Shown: positions 52,254 to 61,292, counted from the stretch's first letter. The stretch is DNA of 64,000 bases from VBDM01 sp964430565 (GCA_964430565.1 CAYSFD010000047.1:134106-198105), one strand, 5' to 3'. A program made the numbers and translations. Notes: generated by a model not told the origin, from the sequence alone.

Positions 52254-53747
52254 ATGTCGTACCAAGTCCTCGCCCGCAAGTGGCGTCCGCGCACGTTCGA
52301 GTCGCTGGTCGGGCAGGAGCATGTCGTCAAAGCGCTTCGCCACGCGCTGGATGAGAAGCGCCTGCATCACGCCTATCTGTTCTCCGGGACGCGCGGCGTC
52401 GGCAAGACCACGCTCGCCCGCATCCTCGCTAAATCCCTGAACTGCGAAACCGGCGTCAGCTCGCATCCGTGCGGGAAGTGCTCGGCCTGCACGGAAATCG
52501 ACGCCGGGCGCTTCATCGACCTGATCGAAGTCGATGCGGCAACCAACACCAAAGTGGACGAGATGCGCCAGCTCCTGGAGAACTCGGTGTACGCGCCGAC
52601 CCGCGGGCGGTTCAAGGTTTATGTGATCGACGAAGTTCACATGCTTTCCACCTCGGCGTTCAACGCGATGCTGAAGACTCTGGAGGAGCCGCCCGAACAC
52701 ATCAAGTTCATCCTCGCGACGACCGATCCCCAGAAGATCCCGGTGACCGTGCTCTCGCGCTGCCTGCAATTCAACCTCAAGCAAATGCCCTCGCCCGCGA
52801 TCGCGGCCCATCTCGGAAAGATCCTCGCGGAGGAAAAGACCACCGCCGAGCAGAGAGCGCTTGGGCTGCTCGCCGATTGCGCGCGCGGGAGCATGCGCGA
52901 CGCCTTGTCGCTGCTCGATCAGGCGATCGCCTACGGCGGGGGAAGCGTGACCGAGCAGGGCGTGCGTTCGATGCTGGGCGCGATCGACGACAGTTTTCTT
53001 TACGCGATCCTCGAAGGTCTCGCGCGAGGTGATGCCGCCGCGGTGCTCACCATTGCGGAAGACATGCGATCCCGCAGCCTTGCGTTTGACGCCGCCCTCC
53101 AGGACCTTGGGGCGCTTTTGCACAAGGTCGCCCTCATGCAAACGGCGCCGGATGCCGTTGACGCGGCGGGAAGTCTGCGCGAACGGCTCGCAGCCCTGTC
53201 TCGGACGCTGGGTCCCGAAGAGATCCAGCTCTTCTATCAAATCGCAATTCACGGCCGGCAGGATCTTCCCTTTGCCCCGGACGAGTTCGCCGGATTCACG
53301 ATGGCGTTGCTGCGCATGCTCGCTTTCGCCCCGGCGGGAGGCAAGCGCCCGGAGGCGGCAAAGCAGACGGGCGATCGCAGCCCGGCAGTGCGAGGAGCGT
53401 TTAACGGCGATTGGCCCAAGCTCGCCAATTCCTTGAATCTTGGCGGCGTCGCGAAACAGCTCGCTCAGGCGAGCGAGCTGAAGCGCTTCGACGGCGAAAC
53501 GATCGAGCTTTGCGTGCCGCCGGCAGCGAAGCAGATGGCGGAAAAGAGTTTTCAAGACAAGCTTCGCCAAGCCTTGCAGGCCCATTTCGGAAAAACCATA
53601 CGGCTTACCGTGACGATCAGCGAAACGACCGGCAATACGGCTCGCGATCGAGCCGCAGCCGCAGTCAACCAGGATGCGTTTGTGCGCGACTTGGTCGAGA
53701 ACTTCGATGCTACTATCGTCGAGTCCTCGATCAAGCCTGCCCAGTAA
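52254..53747 (+). CDS. dnaX: DNA polymerase III subunits gamma/tau
   Basis: A 497-residue clamp-loader ATPase. Residues 1-220 are the AAA+ module: Walker A GTRGVGKTTLARIL (near residue 45), a zinc site with four cysteines (CETGVSSHPCGKCSACTE), Walker B VYVIDEVHML and sensor 1 FILATTDPQK. Residues about 220-365 form the collar, and a C-terminal tau-like domain ends near FVRDLVENFDATIVE. It loads the beta clamp and dimerises polymerase III. At 497 residues it is shorter than E. coli tau; the proline/lysine linker is reduced. No AAAAAAG slippery site is seen, so separate gamma production is not suggested. Followed by ybaB after 12 bases. Confidence 0.96.
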   Translation: MSYQVLARKWRPRTFESLVGQEHVVKALRHALDEKRLHHAYLFSGTRGVGKTTLARILAKSLNCETGVSSHPCGKCSACTEIDAGRFIDLIEVDAATNTKVDEMRQLLENSVYAPTRGRFKVYVIDEVHMLSTSAFNAMLKTLEEPPEHIKFILATTDPQKIPVTVLSRCLQFNLKQMPSPAIAAHLGKILAEEKTTAEQRALGLLADCARGSMRDALSLLDQAIAYGGGSVTEQGVRSMLGAIDDSFLYAILEGLARGDAAAVLTIAEDMRSRSLAFDAALQDLGALLHKVALMQTAPDAVDAAGSLRERLAALSRTLGPEEIQLFYQIAIHGRQDLPFAPDEFAGFTMALLRMLAFAPAGGKRPEAAKQTGDRSPAVRGAFNGDWPKLANSLNLGGVAKQLAQASELKRFDGETIELCVPPAAKQMAEKSFQDKLRQALQAHFGKTIRLTVTISETTGNTARDRAAAAVNQDAFVRDLVENFDATIVESSIKPAQ

Positions 53748-53759
53748 CGGAGACATCGA

Positions 53760-54083
53760 ATGCGGGCACAACTCGCGGGATTGATGAAGCAGGCCCAGCA
53801 GGTGCAGGAAAACATGCGCAAGCTCCAAGAGCAGTTCGGCTCCATGGAGGTGGAGGGCCAGTCGGGCGGCGGCATGGTCAAGGTGACGATGACCTGCAGG
53901 CACGATGTGAAAAGGGTCAACATCGATCCGTCTCTGCTTGCGGACGACAAGGAGATGCTCGAAGACCTGGTGGCAGCGGCGATCAATGACGCCGCGCGCA
54001 AAGTCGAGGCGACCGTGCAGGAGAAAATGGCTGCCTTGACGGGCGGCCTGGGTCTGCCCCCGGGGATGACGCTGCCGTTCTGA
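53760..54083 (+). CDS. ybaB: YbaB/EbfC nucleoid-associated protein
   Basis: A 107-residue homologue of the YbaB/EbfC family, small DNA-binding dimers that coat the nucleoid. It has the N-terminal coiled helix (LAGLMKQAQQVQENMRKLQE), the sheet region GGGMVKVTMTCRHDVKRVNI, and the C-terminal helix LEDLVAAAINDAARKVEATV. It lies between dnaX and recR in the conserved order, 12 bases from each, and is probably in the same operon. Confidence 0.95.
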   Translation: MRAQLAGLMKQAQQVQENMRKLQEQFGSMEVEGQSGGGMVKVTMTCRHDVKRVNIDPSLLADDKEMLEDLVAAAINDAARKVEATVQEKMAALTGGLGLPPGMTLPF

Positions 54084-54095
54084 GGTTTTTCTGAA

Positions 54096-54692
54096 ATGAA
54101 GTCGCCCACTGCTCTCGAAGAACTGATCGAGGCGTTGCGCTGCCTCCCGGGGGTCGGACCGAAATCGGCGCAGCGCATCGCTTACCACCTGCTGCAGTAC
54201 GACAAGGCCGGCGCGGCGAGGCTTGCAGAGTCGCTGGGCGGGGCGCTTCAGAGCATTCGCCGCTGTGCCAAGTGCAACAGCTTTACCGAGCGGGACCTAT
54301 GCGTCCTGTGCAGTTCTTCCAGGCGCGACTCCTCTCAGCTTTGCGTGGTCGAAACGCCGGGGGATCTGCTCATGATGGAGCAGACCCTGGCGTACCAGGG
54401 CCTGTATTTCGTGCTCATGGGTCGGCTTTCGCCGTTGGACGGCATCGGGCCGCGGGAGATCGGACTCGACGTGATGCAGCGGCGTCTTGCCGACGGGGAG
54501 ATCAAGGAAGTGATCGTCGCGACCAACTTCACGAACGAAGGCGAGGCTACCGCACACTACATCAATGAAATGCTCAAGGGGCGCGATCTGCGCGTCACGC
54601 GGATTGCGCGGGGTGTTCCGGTCGGTGGCGAGTTGGAGTATGTCGATACGGGAACCCTCGCGCAGGCCTTTGCCGAGCGCAGACTGCTATGA
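54096..54692 (+). CDS. recR: recombination protein RecR
   Basis: A 198-residue RecR. It has the N-terminal helix-hairpin-helix (ALRCLPGVGPKSAQRIAYHL, residues 12-31), the four-cysteine zinc motif (CAKCNSFTERDLCVLC, about 56-71), the Toprim domain starting CVVETPGDLLMMEQT, and the C-terminal Walker-B-like GGELEYVDTGTLAQA. With RecF and RecO it loads RecA on gapped DNA. Last gene of the ffs-dnaX-ybaB-recR block; a CoA-transferase gene starts 28 bases later. Confidence 0.97.
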   Translation: MKSPTALEELIEALRCLPGVGPKSAQRIAYHLLQYDKAGAARLAESLGGALQSIRRCAKCNSFTERDLCVLCSSSRRDSSQLCVVETPGDLLMMEQTLAYQGLYFVLMGRLSPLDGIGPREIGLDVMQRRLADGEIKEVIVATNFTNEGEATAHYINEMLKGRDLRVTRIARGVPVGGELEYVDTGTLAQAFAERRLL

Positions 54693-54720
54693 CGAAGGAT
54701 CTGTCGCGCGTGGTGGCGCC

Positions 54721-55911
54721 ATGAATCGCAAGCCGCTGCACGACCTCAAGGTCATCGAGCTGGGGCAACTGATTGCCGGGCCTTTTGCCGGGAAAATTTT
54801 CTCGGAGTTCGGCGCCGAAGTGATCAAGGTGGAGTCTCCCGAAGGCGATCCCCTGCGCAAATGGCGAAAGCTGCACGAGGGCACTTCACTGTGGTGGTAC
54901 GTGCAGAACCGGAATAAGAAATCGGTTACCGTCGATTTGCGGTTGGCCGAGGGGCAGGAAGTCGTGCGCAGACTCGCGCGGGATGCCGACGTCGTGATCG
55001 AGAACTTTCGCCCCGGGACACTGGAAAAATGGGGTCTCGGCTACGACCGGCTCGCAGCGGAAAATCCCGGCCTGGTCATGCTCCGGCTTTCCGGTTTCGG
55101 CCAGACCGGGCCGTACCGCGACCAGGCCGGATTCGGCGCGATCGGCGAATCGATGGGCGGATTGCGCTATGTCACTGGCTTTCCCGACCGGCCGCCGGTG
55201 CGCCCGAACCTGTCCATCGGCGATGCGCTCGCATCGCTGCACGGCGTGATCGGCGCGCTGATGGCGCTGCATCACCGCGACACCAATGGCGGCAAGGGCC
55301 AGGTGGTCGACGTAGCGCTTTATGAGGCGGTATTCAACATGATGGAAGGAGCGCTGCCGGAGTACGACCTTTTCAGGGAAACGCGCGAGCGCACCGGAAG
55401 CAATCTCACCGGCATCGTTCCCTCGAACACCTATCTCACACGCGACGGCCAGCACCTCGTGATCGGGGCCAACGCTGACAGCATTTTCAAGCGACTGATG
55501 AAAGTCATCGGGCGTGCGGACCTTGCGGAGGATCCTTCGCTTGCCGACAACGCCGGTCGTGCCGGGAGGGCCGAAGAGCTCGACGCGGCGATCGGCGCGT
55601 GGACTGCTCAAGCCGATGCCGGTGAAGTGATCAAGATCCTGAACGACGCCCAAGTGCCCAACGGCAAGATCTACAGCATGGCCGACATCGCCTGCGACGC
55701 GCAATATCTGGCGCGCGACATGATCCGGCAGGTGCGACTCAAAGACGGCACGCCGTTAAAGGTTCCAGGAATTGTCCCCAAGCTCTCGGCGACACCCGGG
55801 GATATCGAATGGAACGGTCCGGAACTGGGCGAGCATACCGACACGGTGCTCACCGCGCACGGCTACAGCGGGACGGAGATCGCCGGCCTGCGAAAGCGCC
55901 GAGCCATCTAA
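54721..55911 (+). CDS. class III CoA-transferase (CaiB/formyl-CoA transferase family)
   Basis: A 396-residue family III CoA-transferase. The N-terminal VIELGQLIAGPFAGKIFSEF and the LSGFGQTGPYRDQAGF loop are diagnostic, and the catalytic aspartate is D168 in SIGDALASLHGV. These enzymes move CoA between carboxylic acids via an aspartyl-CoA anhydride. ATG 54721 is selected because a longer frame would run into recR. The neighbouring HMG-CoA-lyase-like enzyme (34 bases downstream) suggests the pair activates and cleaves a 3-hydroxy-3-methylglutaryl-like or citramalyl-like acid; this coupling is inference. Confidence 0.92.
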   Translation: MNRKPLHDLKVIELGQLIAGPFAGKIFSEFGAEVIKVESPEGDPLRKWRKLHEGTSLWWYVQNRNKKSVTVDLRLAEGQEVVRRLARDADVVIENFRPGTLEKWGLGYDRLAAENPGLVMLRLSGFGQTGPYRDQAGFGAIGESMGGLRYVTGFPDRPPVRPNLSIGDALASLHGVIGALMALHHRDTNGGKGQVVDVALYEAVFNMMEGALPEYDLFRETRERTGSNLTGIVPSNTYLTRDGQHLVIGANADSIFKRLMKVIGRADLAEDPSLADNAGRAGRAEELDAAIGAWTAQADAGEVIKILNDAQVPNGKIYSMADIACDAQYLARDMIRQVRLKDGTPLKVPGIVPKLSATPGDIEWNGPELGEHTDTVLTAHGYSGTEIAGLRKRRAI

Positions 55912-55945
55912 GGCAGGCGCGCGCCGCTCATTTCAGAGATCACTT

Positions 55946-56860
55946 ATGCAGCATGTCAACATACACGAGGTAGTCGCCCGGGATGGGTTTCAGATCGAGC
56001 CCCAGTTCGTTCCAACTGAAAAGAAGATCGAATTGATCGACGCCTTGTCCGGGGCTGGTCTAGCCAAAATCGAAGTGACCTCCTTTGTGTCGCCGAAAGC
56101 CGTGCCGAACCTGCGCGACGCCGAGGCTGTGATGGCAGCAATCAAGCGCAACCCGGCAGTCAAATACGTCGCTCTGATCGCGAACCTCAAGGGAGCCGAA
56201 CGCGCCATCACCGCGCGCGCGGACGAGGTCAATCTGGTCGTGTCGGTATCCGAGACTCATAACTTCGCCAACGTACGCCGCTCCACCGATGCCTCGTTCG
56301 AGGGTTTCGCGGAGATTATCCGGGAGCTGGACGGGACCGGCATCGCGGTAGCAGGGGCGCTGTCCACCGCGTTCGGTTGCCCGTTCGAAGGCGAGCAGGC
56401 GCTGGATCGGGTATTGGGGTTCGTGAGCCGCTATGTCGAGCTCGGCGTGGACAGCGTCACGCTTGCAGACACGACCGGGATGGCGCATCCCAAGCAAGTG
56501 CTGGACCTGTGCTCGGAAGTCAGAGACCGTTGGCCGGAACTGGAGCTTGCACTGCACTTCCACAACACGCGCGGAATGGGGCTCGCCAACGTCCTCTCGG
56601 GACTGGCGGCAGGCATCCAACATTACGAGGCTTGTCTGGGTGGGTTGGGCGGCTGCCCGTTCGCGCCGGGGGCCACGGGAAACATTTGCACCGAGGATCT
56701 GGTGCACATGCTCGAATGCATGGGCTATTCGACGGGTGTAGACCTCGACCGGCTGCTTGCGATATCGAGGCGCCTCGCTACGATCGTCGGCCACGATGTG
56801 CCGGGGCAAGTCGTGAAAGCCGGAAAAGCGACGGACTTGCATCCGATCCCGGCTGCCTGA
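55946..56860 (+). CDS. hydroxymethylglutaryl-CoA lyase family enzyme
   Basis: A 304-residue TIM-barrel lyase of the HMGL family. Key residues are seen: the catalytic arginine and aspartate in VARDGFQIEPQ (residues 9-19), metal-binding histidines in ELALHFHNTRGMGLAN, and the active-site cysteine in GGLGGCPFAPGATGN. HMG-CoA lyase cleaves HMG-CoA to acetyl-CoA and acetoacetate in leucine breakdown; relatives cleave 3-hydroxy-3-isohexenylglutaryl-CoA or citramalyl-CoA. No leucine-degradation genes are adjacent, only a CoA-transferase, so a substrate supplied by that enzyme is more likely. ATG 55946 fits the family N-terminus. Confidence 0.9.
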   Translation: MQHVNIHEVVARDGFQIEPQFVPTEKKIELIDALSGAGLAKIEVTSFVSPKAVPNLRDAEAVMAAIKRNPAVKYVALIANLKGAERAITARADEVNLVVSVSETHNFANVRRSTDASFEGFAEIIRELDGTGIAVAGALSTAFGCPFEGEQALDRVLGFVSRYVELGVDSVTLADTTGMAHPKQVLDLCSEVRDRWPELELALHFHNTRGMGLANVLSGLAAGIQHYEACLGGLGGCPFAPGATGNICTEDLVHMLECMGYSTGVDLDRLLAISRRLATIVGHDVPGQVVKAGKATDLHPIPAA

Positions 56861-56861
56861 C

Positions 56862-57917
56862 ATGGACCGGCCGCCGATGACGATCAAGGGACGCGGGGCC
56901 GCAGACGACCCGCAAGGTCGGTTCGAAAAGTTTGCACGCAGCCGCGATGAGGAAACGGAATTCCAGTCTCGGCCCGAGACCGTGGTGAAGCTCCATTCGG
57001 CGCGCTCGATCATCGCGCACAACGACTCCCCGGACCTTCCGTTCAACCAATCGATCAATCCTTACCAGGGGTGCGAGCACGGCTGCATCTATTGCTACGC
57101 GAGGCCGAGTCACGCCTACCTGGGGCTTTCCCCGGGCCTGGAGTTCGAGACACGTCTGTTCGCCAAGGCGAACGCCGCCGAGCTGCTGCGCAAGGAGCTG
57201 TCGCGCCCGGGATATCGATGCGAGCTGATTTCGCTGGGAGCGAATACCGACCCGTACCAGCCGATCGAGCGCGAGCATCGGATCACTCGCGGCATTCTGG
57301 AAGTTCTGTGGGAGTTTCGGCACCCGGTCGGCATCGTCACCAAAGGTTCCTTGATCGAGCGCGATGTGGATCTGCTCGAGCCCATGGCGCGGGAAGGGCT
57401 GGTGCAGGTGTTTGTCTCCATCGGGTCGCTCGACGGGGATATCGCGCGCACCCTGGAGCCGCGCGCCGCGGCGCCGTACCGGCGCGTCGAGACGATACGC
57501 CGGTTGAGCGCTCGCGGAGTTCCATGCGGAACGCTGGTCGCGCCGATCATTCCGTTCCTCAACGACAAGGACATGGAAGGGGTGCTCGAGGCGGTGAGCG
57601 AGGCCGGCGCGCTCATGGCCGGATACACATTGCTACGGCTTCCGTGGGAAGTGAGGGAGCTTTTCAAGGACTGGCTGGAGAGACACTATCCTCTCAAGGC
57701 AAAACACATCATGGCGCGCATACGCGACATGCGAAGCGGGCGGGAGAACGACCCGAATTTCGGCAGCCGCATGAAAGGCGAGGGGCACTTTGCCGAGCTG
57801 TTGCGCCGTCGTTTCGAGGTTGCCTGCCGGCGGTTGGGACTGAACATGGGTGAGCGCAACCGCTTGGATACTGAGAAATTCCGGCGGCCGGGACCCCAGC
57901 AGGGGATCTTGCTCTAG
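56862..57917 (+). CDS. PA0069-family radical SAM protein
   Basis: A 351-residue radical SAM protein. The iron-sulphur cysteines are C71, C75 and C78 in GCEHGCIYCYARPSH. The family has SLGANTDPYQPIEREHRITR (residues about 125-144), giving it the PA0069/SplB-like subtype. The biochemical function of this family is unknown; SplB relatives repair spore photoproduct. It starts 1 base after the lyase stop and is followed by pobA after 14 bases, so it may be transcribed with genes of unrelated function. Confidence 0.88.
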   Translation: MDRPPMTIKGRGAADDPQGRFEKFARSRDEETEFQSRPETVVKLHSARSIIAHNDSPDLPFNQSINPYQGCEHGCIYCYARPSHAYLGLSPGLEFETRLFAKANAAELLRKELSRPGYRCELISLGANTDPYQPIEREHRITRGILEVLWEFRHPVGIVTKGSLIERDVDLLEPMAREGLVQVFVSIGSLDGDIARTLEPRAAAPYRRVETIRRLSARGVPCGTLVAPIIPFLNDKDMEGVLEAVSEAGALMAGYTLLRLPWEVRELFKDWLERHYPLKAKHIMARIRDMRSGRENDPNFGSRMKGEGHFAELLRRRFEVACRRLGLNMGERNRLDTEKFRRPGPQQGILL

Positions 57918-57931
57918 GAGGAATCGGAACG

Positions 57932-59113
57932 ATGAAGGCACAAGTGGCAATCATCGGCGGCGGCCCCGCCGGGATGTTGCTCTCGGAAATCCTGCACCGT
58001 ATGGGAATCGAGAGCGTCGTGCTCGAGCAGCGCAGCCGCGCCTACGTGCTTTCGCGCATCCGCGCGGGCGTGCTGGAGCCCGGCACCGTCGAGGTGCTGC
58101 GCGCCAATGGCCTGGGCGAGCGCTTGGACCGAGAGGGACACCTCCACGACGGGATGAGGATCGTCTGGGCCGGGCGCGACAGCTTCTTCATCGACGTAAA
58201 GAAGTACGTCGGCAAACGCTTCATGGCCTACGGCCAGACAAACATCCAGGAAGACCTGTTCGCCGCCGCCGACCGTCGCAAGGCAGTGGTGCTCGACGAG
58301 GCCGAGGACGTTCGGCCGATGGACGTGGCGTCAAACAGACCCTATGTCACATTTCGGCATCGCGGCGAATCGATGCGCCTCGACTGTGACTTCATCGCCG
58401 GCTGCGACGGCTTCCACGGGGTGTCACGCAAGTCTATTCCGCCCAGCGTGCTGCGGGAGTTCGAGAAGGTGTATCCGTTCGGCTGGCTGGGCATTCTTTC
58501 GGAAACCCCGCCGCTGCCCGACATCGTCTACGCCAACCACCCGCGCGGCTTCGCGCTGGCGTCGATGCGGAACCCGATGCTGAGCCGTTACTACATCCAG
58601 GTGCCGCTGGACGAGAAGGTCGAGAACTGGCCGGATGAGCGCTTCTGGACTGAGATCAAGGCCCGCTTCCCGCGCGAGATGGCCGACGCCATCGCCACTG
58701 GGCCGTCGATCGAGAAGTCGATCGCGCCGCTGCGAAGCTACGTGGCCGAGCCGATGCGCCATGGCCGCCTGTTCCTGGCTGGCGACGCGGCGCACATCGT
58801 GCCGCCCACTGGCGCAAAGGGATTGAACCTCGCGGTGTCAGACGTGTTCTACTTGTCGCGCGCGCTCAAAGAATTCTACGAGCGACGCTCTTCGGCGCTG
58901 CTCGACAGCTACAGCGACATGGCGCTGCGCCGCGTCTGGAGTTCTGTGCGCATTTCCTGGTATCTCACCAATCTGCTGCACCGCTTCCCTGGCGCGAGCG
59001 AGTTCGATCAGCGCGCGCAGGAGTACGAGCTGCATTATGTGTCGTCCTCCCGCCACGCGGAGGCCGCGCTGGCCGAGCAGTACGCCGGCATGCCGTTCGA
59101 AGAGGCAGCCTGA
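57932..59113 (+). CDS. pobA: 4-hydroxybenzoate 3-monooxygenase
   Basis: A 393-residue flavoprotein hydroxylase that converts 4-hydroxybenzoate to protocatechuate with NADPH and O2. The FAD loop VAIIGGGPAGMLLSEIL (residues 5-21), the NAD(P)H/FAD DG motif (IAGCDGFHGVSRKS, near 157) and the GD motif (LFLAGDAAHIVPPTGAKGLN, near 279) are all present, and the length agrees with the 394-residue Pseudomonas enzyme. An AGGAGG site precedes ATG 57932. No protocatechuate dioxygenase genes are in the window, nor the usual PobR regulator next to it. Confidence 0.95.
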   Translation: MKAQVAIIGGGPAGMLLSEILHRMGIESVVLEQRSRAYVLSRIRAGVLEPGTVEVLRANGLGERLDREGHLHDGMRIVWAGRDSFFIDVKKYVGKRFMAYGQTNIQEDLFAAADRRKAVVLDEAEDVRPMDVASNRPYVTFRHRGESMRLDCDFIAGCDGFHGVSRKSIPPSVLREFEKVYPFGWLGILSETPPLPDIVYANHPRGFALASMRNPMLSRYYIQVPLDEKVENWPDERFWTEIKARFPREMADAIATGPSIEKSIAPLRSYVAEPMRHGRLFLAGDAAHIVPPTGAKGLNLAVSDVFYLSRALKEFYERRSSALLDSYSDMALRRVWSSVRISWYLTNLLHRFPGASEFDQRAQEYELHYVSSSRHAEAALAEQYAGMPFEEAA

Positions 59114-59330
59114 AGGCCGGTTGCGGGTCCTATCCAGGGAAATCGATGAGCATGGAGTTCCAGAAATACCCCAGGTAGCTCGACTGGTCGGCCGTCCTGA
59201 CCCAGGCGAGGAATCCCCTATTAGGGCGTTGACAGGCTCGTGTCCGCGTGTGAGCATCCGGGTCCTTCCTGGGCACGATAAACTAGATATTGATAAATGT
59301 TTAAAACCATACAGTTAAAGGATAATTGTC

Positions 59331-60353
59331 ATGATGTACATTAAGAACATTGCCCTGGCCATTTTGATCGGCTCTTGGCCCGCCCTGGTAGGCGCCCAAG
59401 GTGCCCTCGAAAAGAAAGACGTCCATATAGCAGTCGGGGGCAAATCCTCGCTGTATTACCTGCCGCTTACCATCGCCGAGCAACTCGGCTACTTCAAAGA
59501 TGAAGGGCTGACGCTGAAGATCAGCGACTTTGCAGGAGGCTCGCAGGCACTGCGCGCGGTAATAGGCGGAAGCGCCGAAGTCGTGTCTGGAGCTTACGAG
59601 CACACGCTAAACATGCAGGCCAAGGGCCAATTCCTTCAGTGCTTCGTGCAGCAAGGGCGGGCGCCGCAGATCGCGATCGGCATTTCGGCGGCCAAGGCAA
59701 AGACGTACAAATCGGCCAAGGATTTCAAAGGCCTCAAAGTCGGCGTCTCAGCGCCGGGCTCGAGCACCCACATGATCGTCAACCATTTCATCTCTTCCGG
59801 AGGCCTCAAGCCTTCCGATATCTCGGTGATAGGCGTAGGCCTTGGCGCGACGGCGATCGCTGCGCTTAAGAGCGGTCAAATCGATGCGGTGTCCAACACC
59901 GATCCGGTTATGACCAAGCTCGAGCAGGACGGCGACATCAAGATCATCGCTGACACCCGCACCCTCAAAGGGACCGAGCAATTGCTGGGCGGTCCGATGC
60001 CCGCGGGCTGCCTGTATGCGCCTGTCGAGTTCATTCGAAAGAATCCGAATACGGTCCAGGCGCTCACCAACGCCATCGTGCGGGCTGACAAGTGGATCCA
60101 TTCGGCCTCTCCCCAGGATGTCCTGCGCACAGTGCCCGAAACATATCTGCTGGGTGACAAGGCCCTGTATCTGTTCTCGTTCAGCAAGGTGAGGGAAGCG
60201 ATCTCGCCGGACGGCGTCATCTCGGACGCGGGCGCCAAGACCGCACTCAAGGTCATACCGACGTTCAATCCTGAGGTCAAGGCGAAGGAGATCAAACTCG
60301 AACTCACGTATACGAACGAGTTCGTGAAACGCGCGAACGCGAAGTACAGATGA
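59331..60353 (+). CDS. NitT/TauT-type ABC transporter binding protein
   Basis: A 340-residue exported binding protein of the NMT1/SsuA type with a signal peptide ending LVGAQ. The fold is seen as VGGKSSLYYLPLTIAEQLGY, then ISDFAGGSQALRAVIGGSAEV with the ligand loop, and LKVGVSAPGSSTHMIVNHFI. Members bind nitrate, taurine, sulphonates, riboflavin/thiamine precursors or aromatic acids. It follows pobA by 217 bases of non-coding sequence whose last part (59277-59328) is AT-rich and probably holds the promoter. A hairpin and a dispersed repeat separate it from the ATPase gene. The ligand is unknown. Confidence 0.88.
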   Translation: MMYIKNIALAILIGSWPALVGAQGALEKKDVHIAVGGKSSLYYLPLTIAEQLGYFKDEGLTLKISDFAGGSQALRAVIGGSAEVVSGAYEHTLNMQAKGQFLQCFVQQGRAPQIAIGISAAKAKTYKSAKDFKGLKVGVSAPGSSTHMIVNHFISSGGLKPSDISVIGVGLGATAIAALKSGQIDAVSNTDPVMTKLEQDGDIKIIADTRTLKGTEQLLGGPMPAGCLYAPVEFIRKNPNTVQALTNAIVRADKWIHSASPQDVLRTVPETYLLGDKALYLFSFSKVREAISPDGVISDAGAKTALKVIPTFNPEVKAKEIKLELTYTNEFVKRANAKYR

Positions 60354-60371
60354 CCGCGCGAAGGCGCGGTC
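60352..60371 (+). terminator. hairpin directly after the NitT-type binding-protein gene
   Basis: GACCGCGC (60352-60359) pairs perfectly with GCGCGGTC (60364-60371) around a 4-base loop. The stem starts inside the stop codon of the binding-protein gene. There is no T-run; it is probably a 3'-protecting or partial stop structure. Confidence 0.6.
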
Positions 60372-60382
60372 ATCCTGGCGCG

Positions 60383-60476
60383 GTCATCCCGAGGAGCTGC
60401 TTCGCAGCGACGAAGGATCTGCTTTATTGAGCTTGCGTGGAACCAAAAGCAGATTCTTCGCTTCGCTCAGAATGAC
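60383..60476. repeat. dispersed inverted-repeat element, copy C
   Basis: Begins GTCATCCCGAGGAGCTGCTTCG and ends TTCGCTTCGCTCAGAATGAC, with the inner GAAGGATCTGCTTT and AAAGCAGATTCTTC arms complementary. It is the longest of the three copies (35111, 50373, 60383) and lies between the binding-protein and ATPase genes of one operon. Confidence 0.88.
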
Positions 60477-60485
60477 ACGATAGCC

Positions 60486-61292
60486 ATGACGCCCGCCCTC
60501 GCGCTCGAGAACATCGACTGCACTTTTCTTTCGCGGGGCGACCCGTCTCAGCGCTACACCGCCGTACGCGACGCGACGCTCGTCGTAGGTAAAGGCGAGT
60601 TCGTCTCGGTGGTCGGTCCCACAGGCTGCGGCAAGACGACGCTGCTCAATGTGGCCGCAGGGTTGCTCGTGCCTTCGGCGGGCGACGTGAAGATATTCGG
60701 CAACTCGCTTTTAGGTATCAATTCGCACGCGGGCTACATGTTTCAGACCGACGCGCTTATGCCTTGGCGAAACGCTATTGAGAACGTCGTGGCTGGGCTC
60801 GAATTCCGTGGCTTAGAGCGCAGCAAAGCGTTCGAGCAAGGCAACGAGTGGCTCAAGCGCGTCGGCCTGAGCGGCTTCGGCGGGCGCTACCCCCACCAGC
60901 TCTCCGGTGGCATGCGCAAGCGTGTTGCGCTCGCGCAGATGTTCATCCTGAATCCGCAAATTCTGCTAATGGACGAGCCTTTCTCGGCGCTGGACGTTCA
61001 GACCCGCCAGCTGATGGAAAACGAACTGCTCGATCTGTGGTCCGCCGACCGGAAGTCCGTGGTGTTCATCACGCACGACCTCGAGGAAGCGATCTCGCTC
61101 GCGGACCGTGTCGTCGTGCTCTCGGCTGGTCCAGCCTCGCACCCGATCGGCGACTACGCGATAGACTTGCCGCGCCCGCGCGACGTCGCGGAAATACGCC
61201 TTGCGCCGCGCTTCATCGAAATCCACGCGAGAATCTGGCGCGCGATGAAAGAAGAGGTATTGAAAGGCTATGCCCAGCAGCAAAGACAATAG
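60486..61292 (+). CDS. NitT/TauT-type ABC transporter ATPase
   Basis: A 268-residue ABC ATPase. Walker A GPTGCGKTTLLNV (near residue 46), Q-loop FQTDALMPWRNAIEN, signature LSGGMRKRVALAQMF and Walker B ILLMDEPFSALD are intact, as is the H-loop FITHDLEEAISLAD. The TauB/SsuB-type opening distinguishes it from LivF/G. It energises the permease encoded next, with which it overlaps by 23 bases. Confidence 0.93.
   Translation: MTPALALENIDCTFLSRGDPSQRYTAVRDATLVVGKGEFVSVVGPTGCGKTTLLNVAAGLLVPSAGDVKIFGNSLLGINSHAGYMFQTDALMPWRNAIENVVAGLEFRGLERSKAFEQGNEWLKRVGLSGFGGRYPHQLSGGMRKRVALAQMFILNPQILLMDEPFSALDVQTRQLMENELLDLWSADRKSVVFITHDLEEAISLADRVVVLSAGPASHPIGDYAIDLPRPRDVAEIRLAPRFIEIHARIWRAMKEEVLKGYAQQQRQ

Noticed and set aside
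53300..53747. Programmed frameshift in dnaX producing a gamma form
   Set aside because: No A-AAA-AAG-type slippery heptamer with a following hairpin is seen in the linker region.
59229..59257. Promoter with TTGACA at 59229-59234 for the NitT-type operon
   Set aside because: The -35 match is perfect, but no -10-like hexamer occurs at the right distance; the AT-rich part at 59277-59328 is a better but undefined candidate.
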